DNA from: Candidatus Schekmanbacteria bacterium
GTDB lineage: Bacteria; Schekmanbacteria; GWA2-38-11; J061
NCBI GenBank assembly: GCA_016219965.1
Contig: JACRJM010000002.1
Location: forward strand, 112,233 to 176,232
Direction of reading: 5' to 3'
Length of the DNA: 64,000 nt
Below are positions 35,248 to 42,787 of the stretch, one piece after another. How positions within the stretch are numbered: position 1 is the first letter of the stretch; each line of letters begins with the position of its first letter. Under the pieces are notes generated by a model. That model was not told the DNA's origin, ran no database searches, and was given only the letters and a program-made list of their open reading frames with translations. Both the position numbers and the translations under genes were made by a program.

Positions 35248-35265
35248 TCGGCGAAGGCAATTTTT
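35226..35265 (+). terminator. Hairpin spanning the ftsZ stop codon, likely terminator of the dcw cluster
   Basis: CCTTCGCCG (35226-35234) and CGGCGAAGG (35249-35257) form a perfect 9-bp stem across the ftsZ stop, with further pairing possible inside. A run of T follows at 35261-35265. The stem starts inside the coding sequence, which is unusual but consistent with a compact intrinsic terminator. Confidence 0.55.
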
Positions 35266-35286
35266 GGCAGCATACGGCGTCACTGC

Positions 35287-35339
35287 CCTGCTCGTAAATA
35301 CTCACATACAAACAAAGTATGCTCCGTTTTACTCGCAGG
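35287..35339. repeat. Palindromic intergenic element 1
   Basis: CCTGCTCGTAAA (35287-35298) faces TTTACTCGCAGG (35328-35339) with ten of twelve pairs. An inner ATAC/GTAT pair lies in the loop. The element lies in the 440-base gap 35248-35687, which otherwise holds the ftsZ terminator and two more repeats and no credible gene. Confidence 0.5.
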
Positions 35340-35438
35340 ACATTTCCTTGTCTTCTGCTCAAAACTTGCTTTCGCAAAAAAATAATTACAAATTACTTCC
35401 TCGTCTCTTGCGCGAATCTCGCATTTGCAAACTACTGT

Positions 35439-35459
35439 CATTCCGGGCTTGACCCGGAA
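35439..35459. repeat. Palindromic repeat ATTCCGGG-N5-CCCGGAAT
   Basis: ATTCCGGG and CCCGGAAT are perfect 8-bp arms around a CTTGA loop. The wording TCATTCCGGGCTTGACCCGG is a widespread intergenic repeat motif that I recognise from many bacterial genomes. Protein-like frames across it are artefacts. Confidence 0.7.
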
Positions 35460-35496
35460 TCCAGATTTTTCCACTTCTGTGCTTTTACTCAATCTC

Positions 35497-35533
35497 GTCA
35501 TCGCGAGCGACCGTAAGGAGCGTGGCGATCTCA
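35497..35533. repeat. Palindromic repeat CGTCATCGCGAGCGACC...GGAGCGTGGCGATC
   Basis: The sequence has CGCGAGCG-type and CGTGGCGATC-type arms that pair around CCGTAAGG. It resembles the common CGTCATTGCGAGCGA repeat family of bacterial intergenic DNA. It follows the ATTCCGGG element by about 40 bases. Confidence 0.6.
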
Positions 35534-35687
35534 TCCGTCAAATCTATTTTATTAAGTTTTTGAGGTAGAAAAATACAGATATAGCCAAAAAAAGATTGCT
35601 GATGGTATTTCTTTCTATTATTCTATGATTTACAGATTATTGAAATGGAATGAATCCTAAAATATAAAACCAGACCTTGGATACTGT

Positions 35688-36542
35688 ATGAAAAATCAGA
35701 TAACTATACTTGCCCCACGACGACTTTCAACCTGGATAGCACCACTTCAAGGTACAGGAATAATGGGTTTGCTGACATTAATTGCTTCAATTATATTTCA
35801 CATTATCAAAAATGGGGGAATTGATATTATAATAATTATAACTACAATATTTATTTCACCATTTATCATAATGTGCTTTCTTATGATTTGTCTCCCACAA
35901 AAATATATTTCTAGAGTACTAGTTGATAAAGAATCAGGGACTTTGAAATTAATAAAGAAGAAGCAAGTCTTACAGGAGGCTCTTTTAAGTGAAATTAAAT
36001 GCCTTAAAGCAAAATATTGTTTATTCCGTCCTGCCTCAACAAAATATGAACTGATTATAGAAAAATATGATGGGAGTATGGTTTCTTTAATAAAAGGAGA
36101 TGAACTAATTGGGGGAAGCTGGTTACAATTTTGCGAAAAAGTTTCATCAATTATTGAAAAACCAATAGAGGAAGAATATTTTGAAGAAAATTATAATGGG
36201 GAACTCATAAAGAAATCTCCCCGTCAGTTAAATCCCATTCGTAAAAAGAATTTTGCATTTGTTGTTTTAGTTTTATTAATTACACTTCTGGCAGCAGTTG
36301 TTTATATGATTTATCCAAGTGGTAGAGTATTTTTTATTAGCGGTATTGCAGCGGTGTTGACAGATCTTTCTCTGTTCTTTTGTTTTATTTTTAAGTCTAG
36401 AGAAAACTTAGATAAGTTGCCATCCAATAAATTTATCCTTGTCGCAAGTACTTTAGCATCAGTAGTTTCCCTTTTTATGTTGTATTTATCTTTCGTGTTT
36501 ACACTAATGGGATTTAAACTGTTTGTTAAATTATTAAAATAA
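35688..36542 (+). CDS. Unknown multi-pass membrane protein
   Basis: I do not recognise this 284-residue protein. It has two N-terminal membrane segments (about 24-41 and 47-70), and then a soluble region of about 110 residues with a beta-rich pattern (SRVLVDKESGTLKLIKKKQV, KYELIIEKYDGS). Three C-terminal membrane segments follow (about 187-208, 211-230 and 247-275). The soluble part could be a PH-like domain, but that is a guess. It stands alone between the intergenic repeats and an AbrB-type gene, and its AT-rich codon use suggests an accessory gene. Confidence 0.6.
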   Translation: MKNQITILAPRRLSTWIAPLQGTGIMGLLTLIASIIFHIIKNGGIDIIIIITTIFISPFIIMCFLMICLPQKYISRVLVDKESGTLKLIKKKQVLQEALLSEIKCLKAKYCLFRPASTKYELIIEKYDGSMVSLIKGDELIGGSWLQFCEKVSSIIEKPIEEEYFEENYNGELIKKSPRQLNPIRKKNFAFVVLVLLITLLAAVVYMIYPSGRVFFISGIAAVLTDLSLFFCFIFKSRENLDKLPSNKFILVASTLASVVSLFMLYLSFVFTLMGFKLFVKLLK

Positions 36543-36578
36543 CTTCCGGGACACCTCTCTCTTTTCCAACAATAAGAC

Positions 36579-36607
36579 TTGAAAATGTTATCCGGGTAAA
36601 ATATCCT
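36579..36607 (+). promoter_or_regulatory. Possible promoter of the AbrB-type gene
   Basis: TTGAAA (36579-36584) and TATCCT (36602-36607) are 17 bases apart, placing a start near 36614, just before the AbrB-type gene at 36630. Confidence 0.4.
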
Positions 36608-36629
36608 TACAGTAAAGAGGTAAGGAATT

Positions 36630-36878
36630 ATGCTTGTGAAGAAAACATCAAAAAATCAGCTTACTCTTCCCAAGGAGATTGTTAAGTCTTTCCCTGACAC
36701 TGACTATTTTGATATCTCTGTGAGAGATAGAAAGATTGTTCTGGTGCCGGTCAGGATAACCTCAGAGAATACCGCACTGGAAGGCATCAGGGAAAAACTC
36801 GCAAAACTTAGCATCACTGTTAGTGAAGTACCGAAGGCTGTCAGATGGGCAAGGAAGAATAAATCCCGCCATATATAA
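36630..36878 (+). CDS. AbrB/MazE/SpoVT-type DNA-binding protein, orphan antitoxin-like
   Basis: The 82-residue protein starts MLVKKTSKNQLTLPKEIV, a swapped-hairpin AbrB domain as in antitoxins. The C-terminal part (about 48-82) is helical and basic (VPKAVRWARKNKSRHI), where many such antitoxins bind their toxin. AAGGA precedes the ATG. No toxin gene follows: the next 200 bases hold only a degenerate repeat and a Phd-like antitoxin gene. It may be a remnant of a toxin-antitoxin pair or an independent repressor. Confidence 0.75.
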   Translation: MLVKKTSKNQLTLPKEIVKSFPDTDYFDISVRDRKIVLVPVRITSENTALEGIREKLAKLSITVSEVPKAVRWARKNKSRHI

Positions 36879-36920
36879 TTATTGAGTAACCCTTTTAATA
36901 GTTAACTTACTTTTATTAAT

Positions 36921-36982
36921 TCCTTTTTTGACAAAGGTGATTGAGACTGTTATTTTTAATTCATAAGTGGGCTTGTGCAAGT
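36921..36982 (+). repeat. Degenerate copy of the radical-SAM promoter and gene start (copy 1)
   Basis: These 62 bases match 38555-38616 at roughly 77% without gaps until the last few bases. They include TTGACAAAGG, GAGACTGTTA and AATTCAT. The start codon of the downstream gene (ATGAGTAAACTTGC) reads ATAAGTGGGCTTGT here, so this copy is dead. Confidence 0.65.
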
Positions 36983-37082
36983 TGGAATGAAAAATTTGTT
37001 CTCGTTTGAAAAATGTAGAAATACTGGCAATAATCTCAAAATCAAAAGCAGCTCAATGGCTTGAAAAAGCAGGAGATAAAAC

Positions 37083-37322
37083 ATGAAAAAAGCGGCATTA
37101 TCTGAAGTAAAGGATGATCTTTCGAGGTTTTTACGATTAGCGGAGAAGGAGGAAGTCGTAATAACACGTCATGGGAAACCTGCGGGGATTTTAATCGGAT
37201 TTGAAGATGAAGAAGGTTGGTTTGATTATCTTTTAGAGAACGACCCGCGATTTCTAAAGAAGATCGAACAAGCCCGCCATAACCTCAAATCAGGCATGGG
37301 GACAAAAATAGAAGATCTTTAG
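37083..37322 (+). CDS. Phd/YefM-family antitoxin, no adjacent toxin
   Basis: The 79-residue protein has the Phd/YefM N-terminus (ALSEVKDDLSRFLRLAEKEEVVITRHGKPAGILIGF), which binds DNA and represses its operon. The C-terminal segment (about 48-79, DPRFLKKIEQARHNL) is the toxin-binding part of such proteins. AGGAG lies 8 bases before the ATG. A PIN or RelE toxin gene is expected next, but the following gene is a convergent deacetylase whose stop overlaps this one by 4 bases, so the toxin has been lost or replaced. Confidence 0.8.
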   Translation: MKKAALSEVKDDLSRFLRLAEKEEVVITRHGKPAGILIGFEDEEGWFDYLLENDPRFLKKIEQARHNLKSGMGTKIEDL

Positions 37323-38485
37323 TGAAAGAGCTTTTTAAGAAAAAATAATGTTTTGTCTTTTAAGGAGAGTTTTTCAAAAATAGGGAAGTCTGTATCGATT
37401 TCTAATGGCAGATCCCACCATTCCTCTCTGTCTTTAACGTATTGGTGCATCCAAAGAACCTCTGTATTCCTATTGCATGGCGGCTGCAATATCTTTTTTC
37501 TTGGATATTGAGTGGAATAATAATCAATTATTTCATGTTTTAGTTTTTTGAAATCTGAATCTAATTGAATTGAACCATTAGGGGCCATACCTATCTTTGT
37601 ATCCTCCCATTTGACGGCTTCACAATTCTTATCATTTCTCAACCCTAGTTTTGGATTGTTTGGATCAGGATAACTGATATTATTGCCACTAAAGTGAATC
37701 AAATATCTGTGAAGCCTTACATTAAAGGCAAATTCTTCTTTTGAATCTTTTAACTCCTGCAAAGCTACCCTTATGAAAATCGTTGTGCTTTTATGATTAG
37801 AATTATCATCAAATTCTATCGGGGCATATATATCTGTTGGCTTAAAGTTTCTGAAAATATCTTTCAAGTCATTGATAATATAACTTCTTGAATGAACTGT
37901 GGGGTTGTTACTATTGGTTAATGAATGGTATGCGTTTTTATATGGTGATACGAATCCGGTCCCGGGATTTAATGCAAAAGCTGTATCAAAAGGATGTCCA
38001 ATATCAAAGGATATACCATTGTATCCAAAGTTATAAAGCCTCCATAAATTTCCTCCGGGATAGCCTAAAAATATAATATCCTTTGCATCCAATCCTAATT
38101 TTATGTCTGCTTTAATTGTTTCCTCCTGTCTTTGGTAGCAATAATCTACATTATCGATATAGCCGTTTTCATTTACATCATGCACTCCTGTGTTCGTGAT
38201 GAATCCTTTATAAGGGTTCTTAGATGTTGGAAATTGAGGAATATCTCCATTTGTCATCAGCAAGACCTTAATTTTTTCACCATTGTTTAATGCTTCTGAT
38301 ATTACTTTTGCACAGCTTAGAATTTCATCATCCGGATGTGGGGCTATTACAAGTATTCTTCTTCGATGCGGGTTTTCTGGCTGGCTAACTGCTTTTGCAA
38401 TTTTTAAAGTGATATTACTAACAGAGAAAACTATTACTAAAAGTATAATTAGTGTCCAATATAAGTTGTCCTTTTTATTAAACAT
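37319..38485 (-). CDS. PIG-L/LmbE-family deacetylase, membrane-anchored or exported
   Basis: The 388-residue protein has an N-terminal hydrophobic segment (about 9-31), then the zinc-site motif APHPDDEIL (His50, Asp53) and, further on, IEFDDNSNHKST with the third ligand region. PIG-L enzymes remove N-acetyl groups from sugars such as GlcNAc. An insert contains DVNENGYIDNVDY, similar to a calcium-binding EF-hand/dockerin loop. The last 120 residues or so are not recognisable. The gene is convergent with the Phd-like gene and divergent from the radical-SAM gene, and it lies between the two copies of a degenerate repeat, which suggests insertion. Confidence 0.8.
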   Translation of the reverse strand: MFNKKDNLYWTLIILLVIVFSVSNITLKIAKAVSQPENPHRRRILVIAPHPDDEILSCAKVISEALNNGEKIKVLLMTNGDIPQFPTSKNPYKGFITNTGVHDVNENGYIDNVDYCYQRQEETIKADIKLGLDAKDIIFLGYPGGNLWRLYNFGYNGISFDIGHPFDTAFALNPGTGFVSPYKNAYHSLTNSNNPTVHSRSYIINDLKDIFRNFKPTDIYAPIEFDDNSNHKSTTIFIRVALQELKDSKEEFAFNVRLHRYLIHFSGNNISYPDPNNPKLGLRNDKNCEAVKWEDTKIGMAPNGSIQLDSDFKKLKHEIIDYYSTQYPRKKILQPPCNRNTEVLWMHQYVKDREEWWDLPLEIDTDFPIFEKLSLKDKTLFFLKKLFH

Positions 38486-38554
38486 TCTCGTGAAAATGGT
38501 TAATTTTTATTTTGCGCAATCATATCACATCTCTTTTTATAAATCATTTCTCAT

Positions 38555-38616
38555 TCCTCTTTTGACAAAGGTAGCTTAGACTGTTACTTATAATTCATGA
38601 GTAAACTTGCGCAAAG
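38555..38616 (+). promoter_or_regulatory. Upstream region and start of the radical-SAM gene, duplicated at 36921-36982 (copy 2)
   Basis: TTGACA lies at 38562-38567 and TATAAT at 38589-38594, directly before the ATG at 38597. The 21-base spacing is too long for a standard promoter, so the exact elements are uncertain. The whole block has a degenerate twin 1.6 kb upstream. Confidence 0.5.
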
Positions 38617-40246
38617 TACAAGGGAAGGTCTTCTCTCCCTTGAGAAGGGGACTTTATCTCTAAACCCCGAAGGGAAGATCCGGGCGGTCATTATCTACCC
38701 CAATGTTTACAGGGTCGCCTTGTCAAACTTAGGCTTCCAGTCTGTCTATGGGATGCTGAATGAAATCTATAATATATCCTGCGAAAGGGCATTTTTGCCT
38801 GAGCCGGACGAAGAGGCAAGATTTCTAAGAACCAATAGCCGGCTATGTTCTTTTGAAAGTTCCACACCACTTTCCGAATTTGACATCATTATCTTTTCAG
38901 TTTCCTTTGAGAATGATTATTTAAATGTGCTTAAAATTTTAAGCCTTTCCGGTATTCCGCTCCTTTCATCGGAAAGAGATGACAATGCCCCGCTCATCAT
39001 TGCAGGGGGGATTGCACTGTCATCTAATCCTGAACCGATTTCCATGTTCATAGATCTTTTTCTGCTTGGTGAAGCTGAGCCCATAATCAGTTCAGCCAAA
39101 GAAAAACTAAATGGCGCTTCAGGGGGAGAAAGCAAGGAAGCAATACTTTCAGCGCTTTCCGATGTTGAAGGAGCATATTTGCCGCAGCTTACAGCTCGCA
39201 ATGAAAACAGAGAAGTTAAAATCTCAAGGCTTACCGATATGGAGATTTCATCAACATATTCAAGGATAGTGACTCCCGAATCTGAGTTCTCTTCAATGCA
39301 TCTTGTAGAGGTATCTAGAGGATGCCCGGCCAGGTGCAGGTTCTGTTTGCTTGGAAATTTTGGAGGAAAGCTCCGGTTTAAAAGCGCTAAGAAACTCCTC
39401 TCTCATATTGACAATGGACTTAGCTCAACATCAAAGGTCGGACTTATAACTTCATCAATGGCAGAGCACAAAGAGTTTTCCACCATTGCATCCGAGATTC
39501 TAAAACGAAGAATAGAAGTATCTTTTTCATCCATCAGATTCGCTGATCTTAAAGAGGAGTTTGTAGATTTCCTCATTAAGTGCGGGCAGAAGACAGTAAC
39601 TCTTGCCCCGGAATGCGGCACAGACAGGATGAGGCAGATAGCCGGCAAAGAACTTGATGAAGATGAGATGATAGAAAAAATATGTATGCTGGGAAAGAGG
39701 GGGATAAAAAATATTAAGCTCTATTTCCTTGTCGGGTTGCCGGGAGAAACTGAAGAAGATGTCAGTGCCATAGTTTCCCTTGTTAAGAAGATAAGACATA
39801 ATGGTGCAAAGCACTCAATAAGCTTAAACCTTTCCGTTAGTGCAAGCTCTTTTGTCCCAAAGCCTTTTACTCCTTTTCAATGGGCGCCAATGGATGATGT
39901 AAAAAGTCTTAAGGAAAAGCTCGGGTTTCTCACCCGCTCATTCGGTAAACTTGATGGTGTTGGATTTAGTTGCGACCTTCCCAAGTTTGCCCGCATACAG
40001 GGGATACTTTCAAGGGCTGACAGACGTGCAGGTCAGCTCCTGATTGATGTTTTAAAGCATGGCGGTGACTGGAACAGGGCATTGAGGGAATCGGAGGTTA
40101 ACCCTGATTATTATGTAATGAGGGAACGCGATGAAGATGAGAAATTCCCCTGGGATTTTATAAACGCAGGAGTAAGCAGACGCGCGCTTTATATGAAGTA
40201 TAAATCTGTGAAAAAAGATTTTTCTGCTACTTCAGATATTCGTTGA
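38597..40246 (+). CDS. B12-binding-type radical SAM protein
   Basis: The 549-residue protein has an N-terminal B12-binding-like region (about 20-195, with SNLGFQSVYGMLNE and IIIFSVSFENDY). A radical SAM domain follows, with the cluster motif RGCPARCRFCLLG near residue 243, then YFLVGLPGETEEDV near 378. The C-terminal part has WNRALRESEVNPDYY, as in the uncharacterised fused radical-SAM group found in anaerobes. The substrate is unknown; related proteins are sometimes annotated as tRNA- or tetrapyrrole-modifying, which I cannot support here. The gene's 3' end overlaps the convergent nfnB by 20 bases. Confidence 0.82.
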   Translation: MSKLAQSTREGLLSLEKGTLSLNPEGKIRAVIIYPNVYRVALSNLGFQSVYGMLNEIYNISCERAFLPEPDEEARFLRTNSRLCSFESSTPLSEFDIIIFSVSFENDYLNVLKILSLSGIPLLSSERDDNAPLIIAGGIALSSNPEPISMFIDLFLLGEAEPIISSAKEKLNGASGGESKEAILSALSDVEGAYLPQLTARNENREVKISRLTDMEISSTYSRIVTPESEFSSMHLVEVSRGCPARCRFCLLGNFGGKLRFKSAKKLLSHIDNGLSSTSKVGLITSSMAEHKEFSTIASEILKRRIEVSFSSIRFADLKEEFVDFLIKCGQKTVTLAPECGTDRMRQIAGKELDEDEMIEKICMLGKRGIKNIKLYFLVGLPGETEEDVSAIVSLVKKIRHNGAKHSISLNLSVSASSFVPKPFTPFQWAPMDDVKSLKEKLGFLTRSFGKLDGVGFSCDLPKFARIQGILSRADRRAGQLLIDVLKHGGDWNRALRESEVNPDYYVMRERDEDEKFPWDFINAGVSRRALYMKYKSVKKDFSATSDIR

Positions 40247-41639
40247 TCGACTGTGCTGCTATCTTTCCGTCACCCATTGCGAGTATGACGGTAGCTCCGC
40301 CTCGCACTATGTCGCCTCCGGCAAAAACTCCGGGCTTGCTTGTGGCCTGACTTTTGGGATCTGCTGTTATGTTGCCGTAGCGGTTAGTGTCAATCCCTTT
40401 GGTTGTCATCGGTATTAACGGGTTTGCGCCGTTGCCGATTGCTATTATAACTATATCAACATCTATTATGAATTCAGAACCCTTGACCGGAACCGGCTTT
40501 CTTCTTCCCGACGCATCAGGCTCGCCAAGCTCCATCTTGAGGCATTCAATCCCGTTTACCCATCCCTTTTCATCTCCGATTACTTTTGTAGGATTGGTAA
40601 GAAGCCTAAACTCTATCCCTTCCTCTTCAGCATGCTTTACCTCTTCGAGTCTTGCCGGCATTTCAGCCTGCGAACGCCTGTAAATTATATATGAGTGAGC
40701 AGCACCGAGCCTCTTTGAGGTCCTCACTGCATCCATTGCCGTGTTTCCTCCGCCTACTACTGCTACATTTCTTCCTTTGAATATGGGGGTGTCGTATTCA
40801 GGGAAGAGATATGCCTTCATCAGGTTTACTCTTGTCAGATATTCATTGGCGGAATAAACGCCGTTTAAATTCTCCCCCGGAATGTTCATGAAATAAGGAA
40901 GTCCTGCGCCTGTTCCAATGAAGGCTGCATGATAGCCGCTGCTTAAAAGACCGTCCAGAGTCTCAGTTTTCCCGACAACATAATTATTTACTATCTCTAC
41001 GCCAAGTTTTTTTACGTAATCAACTTCAACATTGAGTATTTTCTTTGGAAGCCTGAACTCAGGGATTCCGTAGATGAGAACTCCTCCTGATTTATGAAGA
41101 GCTTCAAATATTGTGACTCCGTGCCCTAACTTGGCAAGCTCACCTGCCGCTGTTAAGCCAGAAGGTCCTGAGCCGACTATGGCAACCCTTTTACCTGTGG
41201 ATTTTGGCAGAGGCGGGACCTTTGCAACTCCCATTGCAATTTCGAAGTCTGCCGCGAAGCGTTCAAGGTTTCCAATGCCTACTGGCTTTCCTTTCTTGCC
41301 GAGGATGCAGGGTTTTTCGCACTGCTCTTCCTGCGGACATACTCGACCGCACACTGCGGGGAGAGAATTTTTCTCCTTTAATTTCTGTGCAGCCTCAAGA
41401 AGTCTTCCTTCTGCGATAAGCTTTATAAATTCAGGTATATTTACTCCTACGGGGCATCCTGTCACACATAATGGATTTTTGCATTGAAGACACCTCTTTG
41501 CCTCCATTATTGCTATCTCTTCTGCTAATCCAAGGTTTACCTGTTCAAAGTTTTTATTTCTTGCAAGCGGATCCTGCTCAGGCATGTGCTGCCTCTGGAT
41601 CTGCATTCTTTCTTTAGGTGTAAGATTGTTACCGCTCAT
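40227..41639 (-). CDS. nfnB: Nfn large subunit (NADPH-binding, glutamate synthase beta-like)
   Basis: This is the larger subunit of NADH-dependent reduced ferredoxin:NADP oxidoreductase, an electron-bifurcating transhydrogenase. The N-terminal cysteines CLQCKNPLCVTGCPVG and CGRVCPQEEQCEKPC hold two iron-sulfur clusters. VGSGPSGLTAAGELAKLGH near 157 binds FAD and VGGGNTAMDAVR near 288 binds NADP(H). The frame is open further upstream, but the ATG at 41639 shares ATGA with the stop of the small-subunit gene and gives the family start MSGNNLTPKERM, so about 470 residues are expected. A glutamate synthase small chain is the alternative; the adjacent FNR-like gene decides for Nfn. The 3' end overlaps the radical-SAM gene. 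Confidence 0.9.
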   Translation of the reverse strand: MSGNNLTPKERMQIQRQHMPEQDPLARNKNFEQVNLGLAEEIAIMEAKRCLQCKNPLCVTGCPVGVNIPEFIKLIAEGRLLEAAQKLKEKNSLPAVCGRVCPQEEQCEKPCILGKKGKPVGIGNLERFAADFEIAMGVAKVPPLPKSTGKRVAIVGSGPSGLTAAGELAKLGHGVTIFEALHKSGGVLIYGIPEFRLPKKILNVEVDYVKKLGVEIVNNYVVGKTETLDGLLSSGYHAAFIGTGAGLPYFMNIPGENLNGVYSANEYLTRVNLMKAYLFPEYDTPIFKGRNVAVVGGGNTAMDAVRTSKRLGAAHSYIIYRRSQAEMPARLEEVKHAEEEGIEFRLLTNPTKVIGDEKGWVNGIECLKMELGEPDASGRRKPVPVKGSEFIIDVDIVIIAIGNGANPLIPMTTKGIDTNRYGNITADPKSQATSKPGVFAGGDIVRGGATVILAMGDGKIAAQSINEYLK

Positions 41640-42493
41640 TTCACTTTTGCCTCGCTTTCCCAGCACTTCTTATGTTCATTAAATTTATCCAGCGATATCT
41701 TCTCTTCTGTTCTATAAAAATTCTGCCTTTTTGCAAGCTCTGCAAAGTCAATCTGATGGCCGTCAAACTCAGGTCCGTCAACGCAGACAAATTTGGTTGC
41801 TCCTCCGATGGTTACCCTACATGCACCGCACATCCCTGTGCCGTCAACCATTACCGGATTTAAGCTCACCACAGTATTTATTTTGTGGTTTCTTGTAAGC
41901 TCGCAGACCGCTCTCATCATGGGTACCGGGCCTACCGCAAATACGGAATCTATCTTTTCTCCCTTTTCTATAAGCTCTTTTAAAACATCTGTCACAAGAC
42001 CCTGTCTGACGTAGCTTCCGTCGTCGGTTGTGATATAAAGTTCATCGGAGATTTTTTTAAGCTCATCCTCCATGAACATGAGCTCCTTTGAGCGGAAGCC
42101 CATGATGGAGAGAACGCGGTTTCCCGCTTCCTTCAATGCCTTGGCAAGAGGATAGACAACTGCAATTCCGAGCCCTCCACCGACACAGACTGTGGTTCCG
42201 AATTTTTCTATATGGGAGGGTTTGCCCAGAGGTCCTACAAGGCTCATTATACTTTCACCCTTCTCAAGGGAGTTGAACTTGAGGGTAGATTTTCCTACAC
42301 CCTGACAGATTAACGTTACTGTCCCCTCGTCAGGATCTGAGTCGGCTATGGTAAGAGGGATTCTTTCCCCAGTCTCGTCTATCTGGAAAATTATAAACTG
42401 ACCGGCTTTCCTTGTTTTGGCAATCTGAGGAGCTTTGAATTTAAGAAGACTTACCTGCGGAGATAACACTTTTTTTTCAATGACTTCAAACAT
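41636..42493 (-). CDS. nfnA: Nfn small subunit (ferredoxin-NADP reductase-like)
   Basis: The 285-residue protein has an FNR-type FAD domain (AGQFIIFQIDETGERIPLTI), an NAD-binding part (VCVGGGLGIAVVYPLAKAL), and a C-terminal 2Fe-2S site (GTGMCGACRV and KFVCVDGPEFDGHQ). This is the known layout of NfnA (NfnS). With NfnB it moves electrons between NADH, NADPH and ferredoxin, which fits anaerobic metabolism. The frame is open to 42538, but the ATG at 42493 with GAAGGGAT upstream gives the usual N-terminus MFEVIEKKVLSP. It overlaps nfnB by ATGA. A hairpin leader lies just upstream. Confidence 0.92.
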   Translation of the reverse strand: MFEVIEKKVLSPQVSLLKFKAPQIAKTRKAGQFIIFQIDETGERIPLTIADSDPDEGTVTLICQGVGKSTLKFNSLEKGESIMSLVGPLGKPSHIEKFGTTVCVGGGLGIAVVYPLAKALKEAGNRVLSIMGFRSKELMFMEDELKKISDELYITTDDGSYVRQGLVTDVLKELIEKGEKIDSVFAVGPVPMMRAVCELTRNHKINTVVSLNPVMVDGTGMCGACRVTIGGATKFVCVDGPEFDGHQIDFAELAKRQNFYRTEEKISLDKFNEHKKCWESEAKVK

Positions 42494-42517
42494 CTGTGAT
42501 CCCTTCAAAATAAAAAT

Positions 42518-42538
42518 GTGCGGCACTAAAGTCCGCAC
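42518..42538 (-). promoter_or_regulatory. Leader hairpin of nfnAB
   Basis: GTGCGG (42518-42523) and CCGCAC (42533-42538) form a 6-bp G/C-rich stem around a 9-base loop, 25 bases before the nfnA start. It would lie in the 5' untranslated RNA. No T-run follows. Confidence 0.45.
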
Positions 42539-42567
42539 CTTCTAAAATACCTGTAACTGCGCGCTCT

Positions 42568-42594
42568 TTAATAAGAAAAAAGCCCTTTTGTCAA
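42568..42594 (-). promoter_or_regulatory. Possible nfnAB promoter
   Basis: On the minus strand TTGACA (42594-42589) is followed after 15 bases by TATTAA (42573-42568). The -35 is perfect, but the spacing is short. The start would be near 42561, upstream of the leader hairpin. Confidence 0.35.
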
Positions 42595-42596
42595 CC

Positions 42597-42617
42597 TCAA
42601 AATGGGGCGCATTTTGA
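42597..42617. repeat. Inverted repeat TCAAAATG-GGGCG-CATTTTGA
   Basis: Perfect 8-bp arms (42597-42604 and 42610-42617) around a 5-base loop lie directly next to the possible nfnAB -35 box. The symmetry and position suit a regulator binding site. Confidence 0.5.
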
Positions 42618-42633
42618 CACAGAAGGCTGTATT

Positions 42634-42653
42634 CTGGTTAATACTGGTTAATA
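42634..42653. repeat. Perfect tandem repeat CTGGTTAATA x2
   Basis: CTGGTTAATA occurs twice without a gap in the divergent region between nfnA and the AddB-like gene. A 10-base period places both copies on the same helix face, as in operator sites. No regulator can be assigned. Confidence 0.5.
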
Positions 42654-42787
42654 AAATAAAAAATATTTTCAATAGCAGAGACACCCCCCTGTCACTGAGG
42701 TGTTGCATATTGCATCAAAGGGAATAATGTGCAATTTTACATAGAAAATGTTTTGCAGGCTGATATACTTTTCACGAGGTATTTTTT

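Noticed and set aside
35280-35534. Protein-like frames after ftsZ, including one ending in CEYLRAGQ
   Set aside because: They are translations of palindromic intergenic repeats; the same kinds of false frames arise wherever such repeats occur.
36983-37081. A short frame ending ILAIISKSKAAQWLEKAGDKT before the Phd gene
   Set aside because: It could be the tail of a lost gene, but it has no start codon and I cannot match it to a family.
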